Position numbers and translations under genes: made by a program. From Bradyrhizobium diazoefficiens (GTDB lineage: Bacteria > Pseudomonadota > Alphaproteobacteria > Rhizobiales > Xanthobacteraceae), in the NCBI RefSeq assembly GCF_018131015.1, contig NZ_JAFCJJ010000004.1, forward strand, positions 186,001 to 250,000: a DNA stretch of 64,000 nucleotides, in the 5' to 3' direction. The notes under the pieces are model-generated. The model was not told the origin of the DNA and searched no databases. It saw only the letters and a program-made list of their open reading frames with translations. Shown here piece by piece: positions 33,119 to 42,724 of the stretch (position 1 is its first letter; each line of letters opens with the position of its first letter).

Positions 33119-35326
33119 TCACCTCGCTACTCTTCGCCGCGTTCCGGTGCGGCCGAGCAGGGTCCGGAACGCACTGACAATGGCGGTGGCGAACTCGGGA
33201 TCGTTGATGTTTCTGGGCACGCGAACGAGCTGGCGGCTGCTGGTCTGCCGCGTGGTGCGCTCCAGCGCGCGGAACAGCGCGGCGTCGGCGTCCGGGTCCC
33301 AGAACGGCTGGCCGCGCGCATCCAGCGCGGAGACGCCGCCCTCGGGCAGGAAGAACCGCACGGGGCCGTCCATCTGGTTGAGCCGCTCGCCGATCCAGCG
33401 GCCCATGCGCTCGTTCTCCTCGGCCGTGGTCCGCATCAACGTCACCTGCGGATTGTGGACGTGGATCTTGCGGCCGCGGTAGCGTTCGGGAATGGTCTCG
33501 GGCGCGCCGAAATTGACCATGTCGAGCGCGCCGACCGAGCCGACATAGGGCAGGCGCGTGCGGATGATCGCGCCGAAGCGGTCCTCCGTCGCGGGGAACA
33601 CGCCGCCCATCAGGAGGTCGCAGATTTCGGTCGTGGTGAGGTCGATGACCCCTGCGAGCTGGCCGGACTCGACGAGCTTCTCCATGGAGCGGCCGCCGAC
33701 GCCGGTGGCATGGAACACCAGGCATTCGAAATCGTCGCGCAGCTCGGCCGCGATCTTCTGCACGGCCGGCGTGGTGACGCCGAACATGGTGATGCCGACC
33801 GACGGCAGGCCGGGCGCTTCACGCGAGGTTGCGGCGCGCTGGTCGAGCCGCGCCTTGACCATGCCGGCGATCGCATGGGCGCCGTTGGCCAGCACCGCGC
33901 GCGAGATCGAGTTCAACCCCTGCACGTCGGTGACCGAATACATCATGGTGATGTCGGCGGGCCCGACATAGGGACCGACGTCGCCGGAGGCGACCGAGGA
34001 GATGATCAGCTTCGGCACCCCGACGGGAAGCGTGCGCATACCCGGCGCGACCAGCGACGCGGCGCCGGAGCCGCCGGCCGAAATCACACCGGCGATGTTG
34101 CCCTGCCTTCGCAGCCAGGCGGCGAACGCATCGGCCATCGCGGTGACGGCAGCGCCGCGATCGGTGCCGAACGCGGCCGCTCCGCCGCGGCTGTGGTTGA
34201 GCGCGATCTCCTGCGCCGAGACATCGCAGGTGGAATGCCGGCCGCTGGTCGAGAGATCGACGAGGCGCGTGCGCAGGCCGGTGCTCGCAATGATGTCGCG
34301 GATGTAACGCAGCTCGGTGCCCTTGGTGTCGAGCGTGCCGGCCACCAGCACGACCGGCGGTCCCGAGGTCTGTGCCGCCGGCTCGCGCGTGCGCCGCGCC
34401 GTCTCCTCGAGCCGCGCGATCTGGGTCGAGAGCGTGCGGGCGGCGGCCTCGATCCGGGCGATCGGCACGGGCTGCGACCACCGCGTCGGCGGCGCCGGGT
34501 TGGAGATGTAGATGCGGATCGGCCCGCCCTGGCGCGGCTCCGGCGCTTGTTTCGGGCCGGCGGCCGGCGCGGAGACGTCGATGTCGTCTTCGAGGCCTGC
34601 GTGAAGCCCGACGCCGAGCAGGCGCTGCTGCAGCTCGCGGTCGGCGGCGAGGCGAGCGGAGTCGATGATGCGATTGATGCGGCCGTTGACCATGATCGCG
34701 ACGTTGCGCGAGACCGCGGTGGCGACGCCGATATTCTGCTCGATCACCAGCACGGCCATGTCGCCGTCCTCGCCGAGGCGGAGCAGCATCTCCTCGACCT
34801 GGGCGACGATGACGGGCGCCAGCCCCTCGGTCGGCTCGTCCATGATCAGCAGTTGCGGATTGGTCAGCAGCGCGCGTGAGATCGCCAGCATCTGCTGCTC
34901 GCCGCCGGAGAGCTGGCCGCCGCCATGTCCCTTGCGCTCGGCAAGCCGGGGGAAGGTATCGTAGATGCGCTCGACGGTCCAGGCGCCGGACCGCAGTCCG
35001 CCGGCCAGCCGCAAATGCTCGTCCACGCTGAGCGAGCGCCACAGCCTGCGTCCCTGCGGCACGTAGCCGACGCCGAGGCGCGCGATCTGCGCGGGCTGCC
35101 GCCGCGTGATGTCCTCGCCGCGAACCCGGACCGAGCCGCCGCTCACCGGCACCAGCCCCATGATCGCCTTGCACAGCGTGGTCTTGCCCATGCCGTTGCG
35201 GCCGACGACGGAGAACACGCCGCTCTCCAGCGTGAGGTCGACGCCCTGCAGTGCGTGCGAGTGCCCGTAGTAGACGTCGAGGCCGCGGACCTCGAGGGCT
35301 GCGGCGGCGCGGCGCACCTCAGCCAT
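33119..35326 (-). CDS. LivF-type ABC ATPase fused to Tm-1-like (UPF0261) domain
   Basis: A 735-aa fusion. Residues about 10-240 are a branched-chain amino-acid ABC ATPase: Walker [10 protein letters not shown] (42-50), signature LSGGE (139-143), Walker B LLIMDEP (159-165), and the LivF-style VIEQN instead of an H-loop His. A Pro/Ala-rich linker and a short helix (about 245-320) lead to a full UPF0261/Tm-1 N-terminal domain (about 324-725; [51 protein letters not shown]). That domain binds nucleotide in Tm-1. It overlaps livG by 8 bases. A transporter motor carrying this domain could couple transport to handling of the solute or to signalling; the purpose is unknown. Confidence 0.88.
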   Translation of the reverse strand: MAEVRRAAAALEVRGLDVYYGHSHALQGVDLTLESGVFSVVGRNGMGKTTLCKAIMGLVPVSGGSVRVRGEDITRRQPAQIARLGVGYVPQGRRLWRSLSVDEHLRLAGGLRSGAWTVERIYDTFPRLAERKGHGGGQLSGGEQQMLAISRALLTNPQLLIMDEPTEGLAPVIVAQVEEMLLRLGEDGDMAVLVIEQNIGVATAVSRNVAIMVNGRINRIIDSARLAADRELQQRLLGVGLHAGLEDDIDVSAPAAGPKQAPEPRQGGPIRIYISNPAPPTRWSQPVPIARIEAAARTLSTQIARLEETARRTREPAAQTSGPPVVLVAGTLDTKGTELRYIRDIIASTGLRTRLVDLSTSGRHSTCDVSAQEIALNHSRGGAAAFGTDRGAAVTAMADAFAAWLRRQGNIAGVISAGGSGAASLVAPGMRTLPVGVPKLIISSVASGDVGPYVGPADITMMYSVTDVQGLNSISRAVLANGAHAIAGMVKARLDQRAATSREAPGLPSVGITMFGVTTPAVQKIAAELRDDFECLVFHATGVGGRSMEKLVESGQLAGVIDLTTTEICDLLMGGVFPATEDRFGAIIRTRLPYVGSVGALDMVNFGAPETIPERYRGRKIHVHNPQVTLMRTTAEENERMGRWIGERLNQMDGPVRFFLPEGGVSALDARGQPFWDPDADAALFRALERTTRQTSSRQLVRVPRNINDPEFATAIVSAFRTLLGRTGTRRRVAR

Positions 35327-36101
35327 GGCCGCCTCCGAGATAAAGCTCCTGCACCTCGGGATCGGACTGGATCTCCTGCGGCAGGCCTTCCTTGAAGATG
35401 CGGCCGTTGTGCATCATCGTGACGCTCTCGACGACGCGCAGCGCCACGTCCATGTCGTGCTCGATGATGATGTAGCCGATATGCGCCGGCAGCGAGGTCA
35501 GGATCTCGATCAGCTCCAGCCGCTCGGCCGGCGACAGGCCGGCGGCCGGCTCGTCGAACAGCACGAAGCGCGGCGCGCCGGCGAGCGCGAGTGCGATCTC
35601 GAGCTGGCGCTGCTGGCCGTGCGCGAGCTCGGACACGCGCTGGTTCTTCACGGCGGAGAGGTGCACGGCCTGCACGAGGTTGTCGGCCGCGTGCATCAGC
35701 GCGTCGTTCTGCGAGGGGCGCAGCAGCGAGAAGCGCCCGCGCGAGACGCCGCGGCAGGCGAGGTAGACGTTGTCCTGCACGGTCAGGCCGGGGAACAGCG
35801 CCGAGATCTGGTAGGTGCGGCGCAGGCCGCGGCGGATGCGCTCATAGGGCGGAAAGTGCGTGACGTCCTCGCCGAAGAAGCGGATGGTGCCGGAGGAGGG
35901 CGGAAAGTCGCCGGTGATGCAGTTGAACAGCGTGGTCTTGCCGGCGCCGTTGGAGCCGAGCACGGCGCGCCGCTCGCCGGGCCGCACGGTGATGGTGACG
36001 TCGGTCAGCGCCGCCAGCGCGCCGAACATCCTCGTGACGCCGCGCAGCTCCAGCGCTGCGCCGGCGCCGACGACCGAAAGCCGCTGCGCGACGCTATCCA
36101 T
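35319..36101 (-). CDS. livG: Branched-chain amino-acid-type ABC ATPase LivG
   Basis: A 260-aa LivG-type ATPase. Walker A is GSNGAGKTT, the Q-loop region [15 protein letters not shown], the signature [15 protein letters not shown] (usually LSYGQQR), Walker B FVLFDEP and the H-loop IIEHDMD; the C-terminus ends with the LivG-type [14 protein letters not shown]. It pairs with the LivF part of the fusion protein. It overlaps livM and the fusion gene by 8 bases each. Confidence 0.93.
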   Translation of the reverse strand: MDSVAQRLSVVGAGAALELRGVTRMFGALAALTDVTITVRPGERRAVLGSNGAGKTTLFNCITGDFPPSSGTIRFFGEDVTHFPPYERIRRGLRRTYQISALFPGLTVQDNVYLACRGVSRGRFSLLRPSQNDALMHAADNLVQAVHLSAVKNQRVSELAHGQQRQLEIALALAGAPRFVLFDEPAAGLSPAERLELIEILTSLPAHIGYIIIEHDMDVALRVVESVTMMHNGRIFKEGLPQEIQSDPEVQELYLGGGHG

Positions 36102-37182
36102 GGCCGCGCCCTCCGCCCGGGCGGTTGGTCTCGCGACGCTGGCTCGCCCGCCAGCGCTGCCACAGGCCGATGACCCCGTCCGAGGACCAGAACACGATGG
36201 CGAGGAAGCCGAGCCCGATCAGCAGCCGGAAGCGGTTGCCGTCGAGCCCGATCTTGACCAGGAAGTCGAGCGCGAAGGTGCGCAGAAGCACGAACACAAG
36301 CGCGCCGATATAGGGGCCGATCGGCCGGGTGATGCCGCCGACGATGGCGATGATGAGGATGTCGATGCAGGCGCCGACGCTGACCGAGCCCGGCGAGATC
36401 TGGCGATAGTTCCAGACCTGCAGCACGCCGGCGAGGCCGGCGATGAAGGAGGCGATTGCATAGGCCGCGACGCGGTGGGCGTTGACGTTGAAGCCGAGCG
36501 CGGCCATCCGGCGCGGATTGTCGCGCACGCCCTGCAACGCGAGGCCGAACGGCGCGCGCGAGATGTAGTCGACGGCGAAATAGCAGAGCGCGGCGACCGC
36601 GAGCACGACATAGTAGAAGGGAATGTCCCAGCGCCAGTTGACGCCCCAGAAATGCGGCGTGGCGACGTTGTTGATGCCGGTGTGGCCGTTGAAGATCGCC
36701 CAGTTCTGGTTGGTGAAGTAGTAGAACGCCGCGCCGATCGCCAGCGTGATCATGATGGTGTAGATGCCCTCGGTGCGCACCGCGAGCGCGCCGCCGAGCG
36801 TGCCGAACGCCGTCGCCAGCGCCAGCGCCATCGGCACCGCCAGCCACCACGGCCAGCCCAGGCTGATATTGGCGTTGTCGCTGGTGCCGAACACCGCGAC
36901 CATGTAGGCCGCAAAGCCCGCGATGGTGAGCTGCATCAGGCTGACCATGCCGCCATAGCCGGCCAGGAACATCAGGCTGAGCGCGATGGTGCCGAGGATC
37001 AGCGTGGTGGCGAAGATCTCGATCAGGAAGAAGCCGTTGGCGATCGCCGGCATGATCAGGAGGATGATCGCCACGATCCAGGCCGCGGGATTGTTGAACT
37101 CGGGCCAGCCCCGCACAGCCGGACGCGGAGCCGTGGCGGCGGGCCTGTGAACCTGAACGCGGGCATCGTGGGTGACGGACAT
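36094..37182 (-). CDS. livM: Branched-chain amino-acid-type ABC permease LivM
   Basis: A 362-aa inner-membrane permease with a soluble basic/Pro-rich N-terminus of about 30 residues, then many hydrophobic spans. The family-typical blocks GYGGMVSLMQLTIAGFAAYM, SRAPFGLALQGVRDNPRRM and SFIAGLAGVL are present. Its start lies 1 base beyond the livH stop. It forms the membrane channel with LivH for a solute delivered by the binding protein encoded at 39346-40596. Confidence 0.93.
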   Translation of the reverse strand: MSVTHDARVQVHRPAATAPRPAVRGWPEFNNPAAWIVAIILLIMPAIANGFFLIEIFATTLILGTIALSLMFLAGYGGMVSLMQLTIAGFAAYMVAVFGTSDNANISLGWPWWLAVPMALALATAFGTLGGALAVRTEGIYTIMITLAIGAAFYYFTNQNWAIFNGHTGINNVATPHFWGVNWRWDIPFYYVVLAVAALCYFAVDYISRAPFGLALQGVRDNPRRMAALGFNVNAHRVAAYAIASFIAGLAGVLQVWNYRQISPGSVSVGACIDILIIAIVGGITRPIGPYIGALVFVLLRTFALDFLVKIGLDGNRFRLLIGLGFLAIVFWSSDGVIGLWQRWRASQRRETNRPGGGRGHG

Positions 37183-37183
37183 G

Positions 37184-38194
37184 TCAGCGCCTCGCGAGCA
37201 GGCCCTGCGGCCGCAGCGCCAGCACCAGCACCATGATCAGGAAGGTCACGACGATGGCGTAGGTCGGGATGTAGACCGAGCCGAGCTGCTCGGCGAGGCC
37301 GATGATGAGCGCGCCGAGCGCGGCACCGGGGATCGAGCCCATGCCGCCGACGATCACGACGACGAGGGACGCCAGCAGAAAGCGGATGTCCTCGCCCGGC
37401 GACAGCGACTGGAAGGTGCCGCCGACGACGCCGGCGATGCCGGCAAGCCCTGCGCCCAGCGCGAACACCAGCACGAAGACGAGCTGGATGCGCACGCCGG
37501 TGGCGGCCAGGATGTCGCGATCGTCGACGCCGGCGCGGATGATCATGCCGATCCTGGTGCGGTTGAGCGCGAGCCACATTGCGACGCCGATGATCACCGA
37601 CGCCGCGAAGATCACGAGCCGCACCAGCGGATAGCGCAAGTAGACCGGTTCGCCTGAGGATTTCACCGCGGTTAGCAGCGGCAGCTCGACCGGGCCGATC
37701 AGCCAGCTCGGGGTCTGGATCTGGTAGAAGTCGCCGCCGCAGGCCCACAGCATCAGGTCGGCGAAGACGATCGAAAGGCCGATCGTCACCATGGTCTGCC
37801 TGAGGTCCTGGCCCTCCATGCGGCGGAACACCAGCACCTGGAGCAGCACGCCGACCAGCGCGGTCAGGATGAAGGCGACGATGAAGGCGAGGATCCAGGA
37901 GCCGGTCGAGGCGCTGATGGCGTAGCCGACATAGCCGCCGAACAGATAGAGCGAGCCGTGCGCGAGGTTGACGTTGCGCATCAGGCCGAAGATCAGCGTG
38001 AAGCCGCTGGCGACGAGGAAATAGAGCCCGCCGAGCGTGATGCCGTTGAAGACGGCGTTGAGGAAGACGCGCTTGCGGCCGATCGCCTCCTCGAGGCCCG
38101 GCGGCCAGACCGAGAACACCAGCCAGAGCACGATGACAATGGCGATGATGATGATCAGCGCCCAAGCCGGATGACGTTCGACGAAGCGCGTCAT
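37184..38194 (-). CDS. livH: Branched-chain amino-acid-type ABC permease LivH
   Basis: A 336-aa permease. A first span (LIIIIAIVIVLWLVFSVW) and a longer N-terminal loop precede the LivH core (NGITLGGLYFLVASGFTLIFGLMRNVNLAHGSLY), with RAGVDDRDILAATGVRI and the GMGSIPGAALGALIIGLAE block near the end. It is the first gene of the tight minus-strand run that extends to 18548. In this superfamily the substrate may be amino acids, amides, urea or aromatic acids; the sequence alone does not decide. Confidence 0.93.
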   Translation of the reverse strand: MTRFVERHPAWALIIIIAIVIVLWLVFSVWPPGLEEAIGRKRVFLNAVFNGITLGGLYFLVASGFTLIFGLMRNVNLAHGSLYLFGGYVGYAISASTGSWILAFIVAFILTALVGVLLQVLVFRRMEGQDLRQTMVTIGLSIVFADLMLWACGGDFYQIQTPSWLIGPVELPLLTAVKSSGEPVYLRYPLVRLVIFAASVIIGVAMWLALNRTRIGMIIRAGVDDRDILAATGVRIQLVFVLVFALGAGLAGIAGVVGGTFQSLSPGEDIRFLLASLVVVIVGGMGSIPGAALGALIIGLAEQLGSVYIPTYAIVVTFLIMVLVLALRPQGLLARR

Positions 38195-38224
38195 GATCGT
38201 CGCTCCGTCGTCAGGTCATCCCGA

Positions 38225-38250
38225 CCCTCTCCCCGCAGGCGGGGCGAGGG
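38225..38250. repeat. GC-rich near-perfect palindrome (REP-like)
   Basis: Two 12-base arms, CCCTCTCCCCGC and GCGGGGCGAGGG, with a 2-base loop and one mismatch, lie in the 198-base gap between livH and the AraC gene. Short elements of this composition are scattered in Bradyrhizobium and relatives. On the minus strand it could serve as a processing or stabilising site between the AraC gene and livH. Confidence 0.5.
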
Positions 38251-38392
38251 GACAAGGCCGTTGCGGGCGAGCCCCGCCATGGACGTGCGTCCTCCCTGGA
38301 CCGGCGATCCTCTTTTCGGGATCGCGCTTTGGCACATCCTAGCGAGGCGGCGGGGCGGGCATTTGATCGTCAGTATCTTTTCAAAGCGCCCG

Positions 38393-39220
38393 TCAGGCGC
38401 GCAAAACCTTGGCGGCGCGGCGATAATCGGTCGGGGCCATGCCGACATTGGCGGCGAAGAAGCGGGTGAAACCGCTCTGCGAGGAGAAGCCGAGGTCGAA
38501 GCCGATATCGGCGATCGGCGCCTCGCTCGCCACCAGCGCCTCCAGCGCCTGCTCCATCATCAGCGTGTTGAGGTAGAGATGCGGCGTGACGCCGGTCTGG
38601 GTACGGAACAGCCGGTAGAAATGCGGCCGCGACAGGCCGGATTCGCGCGCGATGGTGTCGAGCTCGATCTCGGCGCCGGGACTCTCGGACATCATCTTGA
38701 TGCACTTGCGCACGCGAAAATCGGTGACGGCGCCGTTCGCGCGCGGATCGCGTGCGGTCTCGGCCTGCTGCCAGCTCTCGTCGTAGCAGATATCGATCAG
38801 CCGCCTCAGTTCGCCGTCGAGGCTGTTGAGCGAGGGGGCGCCGCAGACGAGGGCCGCCGCGCGCCTGATGTGCCGGTCCAGCGCCACCGACCGCGTGAAC
38901 TGGGTGCGGCCGAAGCGCAGGCGGTCGGCGCCGGGCGCATCCGGTGCGAACCACTCCGCATTGACATAGAGCACGAAGAAAACGGCGCCGCCCTCGAGAT
39001 CGGAGGGGAGGAAATTGTGCGGCTCCCACGGATTGACCGCGACCACCGAGCCTTCGGTGAGTTCGTAACGTCCATCGCTGACATCGATCGAGGCAGGACG
39101 CCCCCCGACATGGAAGATCAGATGACCTTCACGATGCGCGTGGATGTTGAAAGGGCGGTTCAACTGATAGACCGTCGCCCGGCCGAAGCGGCCGTGGAAG
39201 ACGGCGAGCGCCCGGCTCAT
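38393..39220 (-). CDS. AraC-family transcriptional regulator
   Basis: A 275-aa regulator: an N-terminal cupin-type sensor (HAHREGHLIFHVGG, VVAVNPWEPHNF) and a C-terminal double helix-turn-helix (LDTIARESGLSRPHFYRLFR, then the second at IADIGFDLGFSSQSGFTRFF and GMAPTDYRR). The start at 39220 has GGGAGGGAAGG upstream; the frame is open to 39271. It lies between the binding-protein gene and livH, on the same strand, and is the obvious candidate activator of the whole cluster, with an aromatic or amino-acid-like inducer (inference). Confidence 0.9.
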   Translation of the reverse strand: MSRALAVFHGRFGRATVYQLNRPFNIHAHREGHLIFHVGGRPASIDVSDGRYELTEGSVVAVNPWEPHNFLPSDLEGGAVFFVLYVNAEWFAPDAPGADRLRFGRTQFTRSVALDRHIRRAAALVCGAPSLNSLDGELRRLIDICYDESWQQAETARDPRANGAVTDFRVRKCIKMMSESPGAEIELDTIARESGLSRPHFYRLFRTQTGVTPHLYLNTLMMEQALEALVASEAPIADIGFDLGFSSQSGFTRFFAANVGMAPTDYRRAAKVLRA

Positions 39221-39272
39221 GCCTTCCCTCCCAGAAGCTAAGCTCTTGTCTTTTTTGGCAGCGTTCAACAAC

Positions 39273-39325
39273 CGGGGAGAGAATGCAAGGGCGCACGATG
39301 TCCGCGCCTTGCAAATCTCTCCCCG
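39273..39325 (-). terminator. Long two-part hairpin after binding-protein gene
   Basis: A 53-base structure: outer arms CGGGGAGAG / CTCTCCCCG (9 bp perfect), a 3/4-base internal loop, and inner arms GCAAGGGCGC / GCGCCTTGC with one bulged base around a 9-base loop. It lies 20 bases beyond the binding-protein stop and 52 before the AraC start, without a U-run. It could stabilise the binding-protein mRNA or attenuate readthrough into the regulator and transporter genes. Confidence 0.6.
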
Positions 39326-39345
39326 TGAGTCACGGTTTGACTGGG

Positions 39346-40596
39346 TCAGTACTTCTTACATTCCGGGACTGTGCGGCTGGGCAAACCGATCTTGGCGAAC
39401 ACCGCGGGGTCGTAGCCCAGCGTTTGGTTCACGTTCGGGATCACCTTCACGACCTTGCTGAACAGCGCGCCCTTGCCGTCATCGACGACTTCGGTGACGA
39501 AGTTGGTGCCGATCGCCTGGCGGTTTCCGTCCAGCTTGATCTTGCCGTTCGGCGCATCGATCTCGAGCTTCGCCAGCGCGGCCTTGAACTTCGACTGGTT
39601 GTCGCTGAGGTCGCCATTGACCTGACGCAGCGCCAGGATCAGCGCCATGGTCGAGCCGTAATAGTTGGTGGCGAGCAGCGACGGGCTCGGGAAGCGCTTG
39701 TTCGGCGGGAACGCGTCCTGGTAGTCCTTCACGAACTTCTGCCAGCCCTTGTCCTCCCAGGTGTCGGCCTGGCCGCTCGCCGCCAGGGTGCCGATCAGCG
39801 CGTTCTTGGCGTTGCCCTTGGAGGAGAGGATGGTCTGGTCGATCATGATCGAGCCGCCCATCAGGTGCGCCTTGCCGCCGGCCTGCTGGTACTGGTTGAG
39901 GAAGTTGACGGCGTCGGCGCCGCCGAGGCCGAGATAGATCGCATCGACGTCGTCGGGCAGCGCTGCGATCACCGAGGCGAAGTCCTTGGTGCCGAGCGGC
40001 ACCCATTGCCGGTTGGTGATCTGTCCGCCGGCACCGCAGAATTCGAGCGCGAGGCCGAACACCTGCGTGTAGATGAAGGAATAGTCCTCGCCGACAGTCG
40101 CGATCTTGCGATACTTCTTCTCGTCATAGGCGTATTTGCCGAGGCCCACCTGCCACTGCGCGCCGTCCATGTTGAAGCGGAAGAAGTTCGGGGCAGGATC
40201 GACATAGGTGGTTTCCTGCGCGCCGGAGGCGGCGTTGATGAAGGTCAGCTCCGGATGGGTTTTCGCGAAATTCTTCACCGCGATGCCCTCGTCGCCGGAC
40301 AGCGGCGACAGCAGGATCTGCACCTTGTCCTGCTCGATCAGCTTGCGCACGGCGCGCACGGCCGAGTCCGGCGTCGCGTCGGTGGAGGCGATGATGAATT
40401 CGAGCTCCTTGTCGCCGATTTTCTTGCCCAGCACGTTCAGCGCGGTCTGATGCCCGCGGATGCCGTCCTCGCCGAGAACGGTGTAGGTGCCTTCGAGGGT
40501 GGCGGTGACGCCGACCTTGATCTTGTCCTGCGCCATTGCGGCGCCCGACAGAAACAGACTGCTCAGCGCGAGCAGCCCCACACTGCATTTCAACAT
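39346..40596 (-). CDS. Branched-chain amino-acid-type ABC substrate-binding protein
   Basis: A 416-aa periplasmic binding protein of the LivJ/Peripla_BP_6 family. Signal peptide MLKCSVGLLALSSLFLSGAAMA; the mature protein starts QDKIKVGVTATLEGTYTVLG. GGGAGGAG upstream supports the start at 40596. Later blocks include LLSPLSGDEGIAVKNFAK and GLGGADAVNFLNQYQQAGGK. Relatives of this subgroup often bind aromatic acids, amides or small ring compounds rather than leucine. Presumed to feed LivH/LivM. Confidence 0.92.
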   Translation of the reverse strand: MLKCSVGLLALSSLFLSGAAMAQDKIKVGVTATLEGTYTVLGEDGIRGHQTALNVLGKKIGDKELEFIIASTDATPDSAVRAVRKLIEQDKVQILLSPLSGDEGIAVKNFAKTHPELTFINAASGAQETTYVDPAPNFFRFNMDGAQWQVGLGKYAYDEKKYRKIATVGEDYSFIYTQVFGLALEFCGAGGQITNRQWVPLGTKDFASVIAALPDDVDAIYLGLGGADAVNFLNQYQQAGGKAHLMGGSIMIDQTILSSKGNAKNALIGTLAASGQADTWEDKGWQKFVKDYQDAFPPNKRFPSPSLLATNYYGSTMALILALRQVNGDLSDNQSKFKAALAKLEIDAPNGKIKLDGNRQAIGTNFVTEVVDDGKGALFSKVVKVIPNVNQTLGYDPAVFAKIGLPSRTVPECKKY

Positions 40597-40963
40597 TGTG
40601 CTCCTCCCTGTGTCGTCGTTTTTTCGAAAGGCTTGTGGTTTTGACGGGAGGCTAGCCGAAGTCGAATGCGGTGCATGCGTGAGGGCCGACCTCAACTTAA
40701 CGGGCAGTCTCATTTTTGGATGGTGCGGCGCAAATAATTTGGCGGTGCAAGAGGCAGAAGGACCGAATTCGGGGGCCTGCCGAGGACCGCCCGGGAAGGC
40801 TGCCGTGCCATCGACCTGCCGATTACCTGACCAGGTAATACCCCGGGGGACTGGCGCGGATCGGTGCAAGGCTACCCGCGGCCGGCACTGAACGGCGCCG
40901 CCTTAAGGTTTTGGAAACCCCAAACTGTTCAGGTTCCGCCGATGCAACTGGGAAGTGACTGAG
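40597..40963. other. Divergent intergenic region (binding protein / chemoreceptor)
   Basis: About 370 bases with no plausible gene, between the start of the binding-protein gene (minus) and the chemoreceptor gene (plus). It should hold both promoters. I could not pick out convincing -35/-10 pairs or a clear operator. A short palindrome-like CCTGACCAGG-type sequence near 40828 (ACCTGACCAGGTAAT) is the only symmetry noticed. Confidence 0.4.
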
Positions 40964-42298
40964 ATGGGTATTCTTGAAATCGTGGGCCTGATCGCCCTGC
41001 TGGCGATGGCGGCAACGATCGTGGTCCTGCTTCGCCGCAAGGGATCGGCGACCGCGCCGTCCGAGATGGTCGAGCTCTGGCAGGTGGCCTTCGATTCCAG
41101 CCCCATCGCGATGCTGATCCGGCAGAATGACGCCTACGTTCATTGCAACCAGGCCAGTGTCACCATGATGGGCGCCCGCGACAAGAAGCACGTGCTGGAA
41201 GTGGGCCCGGCCAAGATCACCTCCGAGCGGCAGCCGAACGGCAAGTTGACGGCCGACATCTTCAAGGAGTGCGCGCAGGCCCTGATGAAGGGCAAGCCCT
41301 TCATGTACCAGGGGCTGGCGGGCCACTCGCTCGATACGAAGGAGAGGATCTTCGTCGACGTCTACTGGGTGCCGACGAAATTCCGCGGCGCCGGCGCGGT
41401 GCTCTGCTATCTCGTGAATTCGGGCGACCGGGTCCGCATCGCCGAGGAGGCGCGGCAGCAGACGCAAGAGATCGCCAGGAGCTTCGAGGCCACGATCGGC
41501 GGCCTCGTGCAGTCGCTGGCCTCGACGGCCGGAAAGATGCGCAGCACGTCGCAGGGTATGGCGACGACGGTCAAGGATGCGAGCGCGCAGGCGGCGAACG
41601 TGCTTGCGACGGTGGACGAAGCCTCGAGCAACGTCCAGATCGTGGCGGCCGCGACCGAGGAACTGTCCTCGTCCGTCTCCGAGATCGGACGCCAGGTGAC
41701 GCAGTCCACCAACATCGCGGGCCAGGCCGTCGACGAGGCGAACCGGACCAATACGACCGTGCAGGGGCTTTCCGACGCCGCGCAGAAGATCGGCGACGTG
41801 GTCAAGCTGATCAGCGACATCGCGAGCCAGACCAATCTCCTGGCGCTCAACGCCACGATCGAGGCGGCGCGCGCCGGCGAAGCGGGCCGCGGCTTTGCCG
41901 TGGTGGCGAGCGAGGTCAAGTCGCTGGCCAGCCAGACCGGGAAGGCCACCGAGGACATCTCGGCGCAGGTCGCCGCGATGCAATCCGCCACCGGCGAGGT
42001 CGTCGAGGCCATCAAGAACATCGGCGGCACCATTGGCGCCATGAACGAGATCGCGACCACGATCGCCTCGGCTGTCGAGCAGCAGGGCTCGGCGACGCAG
42101 GAGATCGCCCGCAACGTCCATGCGACCGCCGAAGGCACCAGCCGGATGTCGGGCTCGATCGGCGGCGTGACGCGGGCAACCGGCGAGGCCGGCACCGCCG
42201 CCAGCCAGGTTCTGGTCCTCGCCGACGAGCTCGGCGGGCAGGCCGACAAGCTGCGCAGCAATGTCGAGGACTTCCTCGCCAGGATCCGGGCGGCCTGA
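40964..42298 (+). CDS. Methyl-accepting chemotaxis protein with PAS sensor
   Basis: A 444-aa chemoreceptor. One N-terminal membrane span ([18 protein letters not shown]), a PAS-like cytoplasmic sensor (about 38-150; [19 protein letters not shown]), and an MCP signalling domain with the conserved hairpin [24 protein letters not shown]. The ATG at 40964 has GGAAG about 9 bases upstream; a GTG at 40955 is the alternative. It has no HAMP domain and no periplasmic loop, so it senses an internal signal such as redox, energy or a cytoplasmic ligand. It ends 4 bases short of the convergent PilZ-like gene. Confidence 0.92.
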   Translation: MGILEIVGLIALLAMAATIVVLLRRKGSATAPSEMVELWQVAFDSSPIAMLIRQNDAYVHCNQASVTMMGARDKKHVLEVGPAKITSERQPNGKLTADIFKECAQALMKGKPFMYQGLAGHSLDTKERIFVDVYWVPTKFRGAGAVLCYLVNSGDRVRIAEEARQQTQEIARSFEATIGGLVQSLASTAGKMRSTSQGMATTVKDASAQAANVLATVDEASSNVQIVAAATEELSSSVSEIGRQVTQSTNIAGQAVDEANRTNTTVQGLSDAAQKIGDVVKLISDIASQTNLLALNATIEAARAGEAGRGFAVVASEVKSLASQTGKATEDISAQVAAMQSATGEVVEAIKNIGGTIGAMNEIATTIASAVEQQGSATQEIARNVHATAEGTSRMSGSIGGVTRATGEAGTAASQVLVLADELGGQADKLRSNVEDFLARIRAA

Positions 42299-42302
42299 TC
42301 GT

Positions 42303-42614
42303 TCAGGCGTGCGCGTTGCGGTTCTTCAGGCGCTCCTTGCGCCTGTCCTTGGCGCGCAGGAACTTGACGGCGATCTCGGCGCCGTTGACGCGGTCGAGCT
42401 CGCACCTGCGATAGGCGAGGCCCGTCGTGGACAGGACGAGGAAGAATTCCGTCAGCGCCAGCCCCTTGATCGAGGCTTCGAGCCAGAGCGTCGCGCCGGC
42501 TTCGGAGATCGTCTTGACGGAACAGGGGCGCCGCCACGTCCCGTCGATGGCCATCATCTGGGCCGGAAGCGGGCGTTCGAATGTCACCGATTGCACGTCT
42601 TTTGGCTGCGGCAT
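42303..42614 (-). CDS. PilZ-domain-like protein
   Basis: A 103-aa protein resembling the single-domain PilZ proteins that are frequent in Bradyrhizobium. Visible are a VTFERPLPAQMMAIDGTWRRPC segment, the KTISEAGATLWLE block (in place of the canonical D.S..G.) and a basic C-terminal helix. The usual RxxxR c-di-GMP motif is not clear (only a basic WRRPC stretch), so binding may be weak or lost. Convergent with the chemoreceptor gene. Confidence 0.65.
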   Translation of the reverse strand: MPQPKDVQSVTFERPLPAQMMAIDGTWRRPCSVKTISEAGATLWLEASIKGLALTEFFLVLSTTGLAYRRCELDRVNGAEIAVKFLRAKDRRKERLKNRNAHA

Positions 42615-42724
42615 TGGGCACCCTCGAACTGCCCCTTTAGCCCCATTCGATTAACACTCTGATAAGCCGGTGATCGCGCCCGGCGGGATGGCGCACGCCG
42701 GCGGGAGGCGTTATCGAGATACGC

